A stretch of 64,000 nucleotides of DNA from CAWHXG01 sp963833235. Lineage in GTDB: Bacteria > Pseudomonadota > Alphaproteobacteria > Rhodobacterales > Rhodobacteraceae. The DNA lies in NCBI GenBank assembly GCA_963833235.1, contig CAWHXG010000002.1, positions 1-64,000 of the forward strand. The letters are read 5' to 3'. The position numbers were made by a program, and so were the translations under genes. Below the pieces are notes generated by a model. That model worked only from the letters and a program-made list of their open reading frames with translations, was not told the DNA's origin and did no database searches. Below are positions 61,362 to 64,000 of this stretch, in pieces. The stretch's first letter is position 1. The number at the start of each line of letters is the position of its first letter.

Positions 61362-62303
61362 TCAGAGCGCCGCGTGCCGCGCCTCGACCGCCTCCCAGAT
61401 CATCGCGGCGACGTTGATGTCGTCGAACCGCTCCAGCTCCTGGATGCCGGTGGGCGAGGTGACGTTGATCTCCGTGAGGTAGTCGCCGATCACGTCGATG
61501 CCGACGAAGACCTGCCCGGTCTCGCGCAGGCCCGGCCCGATGGCGGCGCAGATCTCTCGATCCCGGTCCGTCAGCGCGACCTTCTCGGCCCGGCCGCCCA
61601 CATGCATGTTGGACCGTGTCTCGCCGGCGGCGGGCACCCGGTTGATGGCGCCGACAGGTTCGCCGTCGACCAGGATCACGCGCTTGTCGCCACGGGCGAC
61701 GTCCGCGATGAACCGCTGGGCGATCAGGGGCTCGCGGCTGAACCCGGTGAAGAGTTCGTGCAGCGCAGCGAGGTTCCTGTCTGAGGCGCCGAGGCGGAAC
61801 ACGCCGGCGCCGCCGTTGCCGTAGAGAGGCTTCAGGATGATGTCGCCGTGCTCGTCCTTGAACGCGCGAAGGCTCTCGAGGTCGCGCGCGATCATCGTCG
61901 GCGGGATGAGGTCGGGGTAGTCCAGCACCAGCAGCTTTTCAGGTGAGTTCCGCACCCAGAACGGATCGTTGACCACCAGCGTCTTCGGCCCCGCCCGCTG
62001 CAGCAGATGCGTCGTGGTGATGTAGAACATGTCGAACGGCGGGTCCTGCCGCAGCCAGACCGCGTCGAAGGAGGAAAGTACCCGGTCCTCAAGCGCGCCG
62101 AATGCAACGTGGTCGCCCTGCTTGCGCCGCACCGTGAAGGGCCTGCCGCGCGCAGAGACCTCGCCTGCCTCATAGCGCAAAGCCTCGGGCGGGTAGTAGA
62201 ACAGCGTGTGCCCGCGCGCCTGGGCTTCCTCGGCCAGGCGAAAGGTGCTGTCGGCCTCGATGTTGACCGACGCAATCGGATCCATCTGAAACGCGATCTT
62301 CAT
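61362..62303 (-). CDS. gshB: Glutathione synthetase
   Basis: A 313-residue ATP-grasp ligase joining gamma-glutamylcysteine and glycine. N-terminus MKIAFQMDPIASVNIEADST, RQDPPFDMFYITTTHLL, the ATP-binding KPLYGNGGAGVFR loop and the C-terminal TEINVTSPTGIQEL, all characteristic of proteobacterial GshB. Length is normal. It lies convergent to comM with a four-base gap and is followed upstream by yraN and rsmI. Confidence 0.95.
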   Translation of the reverse strand: MKIAFQMDPIASVNIEADSTFRLAEEAQARGHTLFYYPPEALRYEAGEVSARGRPFTVRRKQGDHVAFGALEDRVLSSFDAVWLRQDPPFDMFYITTTHLLQRAGPKTLVVNDPFWVRNSPEKLLVLDYPDLIPPTMIARDLESLRAFKDEHGDIILKPLYGNGGAGVFRLGASDRNLAALHELFTGFSREPLIAQRFIADVARGDKRVILVDGEPVGAINRVPAAGETRSNMHVGGRAEKVALTDRDREICAAIGPGLRETGQVFVGIDVIGDYLTEINVTSPTGIQELERFDDINVAAMIWEAVEARHAAL

Positions 62304-62399
62304 GGGTGCCCCCCGGCCAGGTCGGGTCCGCCGCAGCGCGCCCGTTCAAGCCGCCACATGCCGCAAAGCCACCCCCGCCGCAACCGCGGGCGAAAGCGG

Positions 62400-62750
62400 C
62401 TACATGAACGCGTTCCTCAGGATCTCGACCCGGCCGGCCCCGTCCACCAGCGCCACGTCGAACCGGCATTCCGTGTCGAGCCCGGCAGGGCACCCGCTCA
62501 GGTAGGCGCCCGCCGCCTGCTGCAATCGCGCCTGCTGCGCCGCACCGATGCGGCGGGCCGCGTGGGCGAAGTCGCGGCCCTTCTTCACCTCGACGAAGAC
62601 CAGCGCCGCGCCATCCTCCAGCACCAGGTCGATCTCGCCGCCGTCGCCGCGCCATCGCATCTCGCGCAGCCGGGCGCCGCCACGGGCATAGTGCCGCGCC
62701 ACGATCGCCTCGGCCGCCAGACCGGCATGAAAGGACACCGCCCCGCTCAT
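62400..62750 (-). CDS. yraN: YraN family protein (UPF0102, nuclease-like fold)
   Basis: A 116-residue protein of the restriction-endonuclease-like fold: GLAAEAIVARHY start, GGEIDLVLEDG with the Asp/Glu pair, and FVEVKKGRDF (E-x-K). Biological role unknown, though linked to Holliday-junction-like processing by fold. ATG 62750 overlaps the rsmI stop (ATGA). Confidence 0.9.
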   Translation of the reverse strand: MSGAVSFHAGLAAEAIVARHYARGGARLREMRWRGDGGEIDLVLEDGAALVFVEVKKGRDFAHAARRIGAAQQARLQQAAGAYLSGCPAGLDTECRFDVALVDGAGRVEILRNAFM

Positions 62751-63619
62751 TGCGGCCCGTCCGGGCCTGCCGCCAGTTCGAGCGCCCGGCGGTAGACCTC
62801 CCGGCGGGGAACGCCGAACGCCTCGGCGACGGAGGCGCTGGCATCGCGCACGCTCTCGCCGCGCAGCGCCAGGCGGATCGCCGCGTCGAGCGCCGGGCCA
62901 TCGACCACGTCGCGCGACGGCGGCGCGACCACCAGGACGCATTCCCCCTTCGGAGGCGGACCGGCAAGCTCGGCCGCCAGCAGTCCGGCGGGCGCGCGCC
63001 GCACCTCCTCGAACTTTTTCGTCAGCTCACGGCACATCGCCACCTCCCGCTCCTCTCCAAATACCTCCACCAGATCTTCCAACATTTCGTGAAGGCGCCT
63101 GGGGGATTCGTACATGACCAGCGTCGCCGCGATCCCCTCGACCTCCCGCAGCCACTGCTGCCGCGCGCTTCGCTTCGGTGGCGCGAAGCCGAGGAAGAGG
63201 AAACGATCCGTCGGCAGGCCCGCGGCGCACAGTGCCGCCAGAACCGCCGAGGCGCCCGGAACGGGGATGACCCGCCCGCCGCCCTCGCGCACCGCCTGGA
63301 CAAGCCCGAACCCGGGATCGGCGATCATCGGCGTCCCGGCTTCGGAGCCATAGGCCAGCGAGGCGCCGCCCAGGATCGCCTCGGCCACCCGCCGGCACAT
63401 CGCCTCCTTGCTATGATCGTGGTAGCTCCAGAGCGGCCGCTGCCCCAGTGGAATTCCGTGCATCCCCATGAGCTTGCGCAGACTGCGCGTGTCCTCGGCC
63501 ACCAGGATGTCGGCGGAGGCCAGAACGTCGAGGGCCCGCAGGGTGATGTCGCGCGCCGCACCGATCGGGGTCGCGACGAGATAGAGGGCCGGCGCCAGCG
63601 CGCTCGTGTGGTGATTCAC
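62747..63619 (-). CDS. rsmI: 16S rRNA (cytidine-1402 2'-O)-methyltransferase
   Basis: A 290-residue tetrapyrrole-methylase-fold enzyme. LYLVATPIGAARDITLRAL at the N-terminus, EDTRSLRKLM, the SAM-binding GSEAGTPMIADPG and PVPGASAVLAAL, and a C-terminal HTH-like tail (FGVPRREVYRRALEL). It methylates the ribosomal P-site cytidine. Overlaps yraN by four bases; divergent from the LpoA-like gene, as is common in this group. Confidence 0.94.
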   Translation of the reverse strand: MNHHTSALAPALYLVATPIGAARDITLRALDVLASADILVAEDTRSLRKLMGMHGIPLGQRPLWSYHDHSKEAMCRRVAEAILGGASLAYGSEAGTPMIADPGFGLVQAVREGGGRVIPVPGASAVLAALCAAGLPTDRFLFLGFAPPKRSARQQWLREVEGIAATLVMYESPRRLHEMLEDLVEVFGEEREVAMCRELTKKFEEVRRAPAGLLAAELAGPPPKGECVLVVAPPSRDVVDGPALDAAIRLALRGESVRDASASVAEAFGVPRREVYRRALELAAGPDGPQ

Positions 63620-63756
63620 GGGTGGACCTCTCGGATCGGCTGCATAGACTGGGGCTAGATCAGTGCGCGGCCTGCGACAAGCGAGGCCGGGACAACGGAT
63701 TGTAAACGCTGCTCATGCCAACGGCGTGGCCAGATCGACCTGCGAGGCGCATCATC

Positions 63757-64000
63757 ATGAGGTTTCCCATCGTTTCAGGCCGCCGGCGCTGGCTCTCCGG
63801 TGTGCTCCTGGGCCTCGCTGGCCTCGCGCTGGCGGCCTGCGATCCCGCCGCACCGGGCGGCGGCGCCAGCCGCACTACCACCGGTGCGGTCCGCGTGGCG
63901 CTGCTGGTTCCCGCCGGGGCGGCCGACCCCAACATCGCCTTCATCGGCCAAAGCCTCACGAATGCCGCGCGCATGGCCGTGGCCGGGCTGGAGGGCGCGC
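63757..64000 (+). CDS. Penicillin-binding protein activator LpoA-like lipoprotein, N-terminal part (runs off window)
   Basis: Open frame from ATG 63757 to the window end. The first 27 residues make a lipoprotein signal with lipobox LALAAC, followed by a Gly/Ala/Thr linker and VRVALLVPAGAADPNIAFIG, the start of a periplasmic-binding-like LpoA domain. LpoA activates peptidoglycan synthase PBP1A. The adjacency to rsmI and yraN repeats the rsmI-lpoA-yraN neighbourhood of other proteobacteria. Confidence 0.8.
   Translation, partial: MRFPIVSGRRRWLSGVLLGLAGLALAACDPAAPGGGASRTTTGAVRVALLVPAGAADPNIAFIGQSLTNAARMAVAGLEGA

Overview
The window looks like a chromosomal segment of a Rhodobacteraceae-type alphaproteobacterium. 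The evidence is very high GC with G/C-ending codons, a PhyR-NepR-EcfG general stress response locus, an RpoH2-like sigma factor, a rhizobial-type glpDSTPQUVK glycerol operon, a VPLPA-type sorting signal, TRAP transport, and a SelD fusion paired with MnmH. No rRNA, tRNA, CRISPR array, transposase or replication origin was recognised. One AT-rich gene at 28.4-29.7 kb looks horizontally acquired.

Layout. 0-5.4 kb: end of an AI-2E-type permease, then the stress locus (nepR, ecfG, a HisKA_2 kinase and a phospholipase-D-like gene in one overlapping operon, with phyR divergent). 5.4-17.2 kb: glycerol uptake and catabolism (glpD, the two-ATPase GlpSTPQUV transporter, glpK, a metal-type alcohol dehydrogenase) with the divergent repressor glpR. 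17.3-28.4 kb: a VPLPA-CTERM protein, a TRAP operon and an oligopeptide ABC operon interrupted by an antisense DUF1810 gene. 28.4-36.9 kb: the AT-rich HNH-like gene, then a transglutaminase / ATP-grasp / alpha-E peptide-modification cluster. 37.3-38.6 kb: a soluble histidine kinase overlapping tail-to-tail with a Crp/Fnr regulator. 39.0-43.2 kb: a persulfide-type cluster (SulP, MBL hydrolase, two YeeE/YedE proteins, BigR/SqrR repressor). 43.4-64 kb: dense housekeeping genes (phasin, selD-mnmH, ubiG, oligopeptidase, moeB-dut-coaBC, rpoH, cobU, comM, gshB, yraN, rsmI, start of an LpoA-like lipoprotein).

Reading frames of many genes between 7 and 42 kb are broken as written (glpK, glpV, glpQ, the TRAP permeases, all opp genes, two genes of the peptide-modification cluster, the SulP/MBL/YeeE genes). 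Where I could reconstruct the protein, the lesion fell at a codon third position: either the wobble base is missing or two synonymous wobble bases stand side by side. This points to a consensus of two closely related haplotypes rather than to decay, so these genes are annotated as probably intact. From 43.4 kb to the end I saw no such lesions.

The genes group into a few working units: stress sensing and sigma-factor release (PhyR/NepR/EcfG plus kinase), glycerol import, phosphorylation and oxidation under GlpR, reactive-sulfur sensing and sulfur anion handling under the BigR-like repressor, and selenophosphate synthesis feeding tRNA selenation (SelD plus MnmH).
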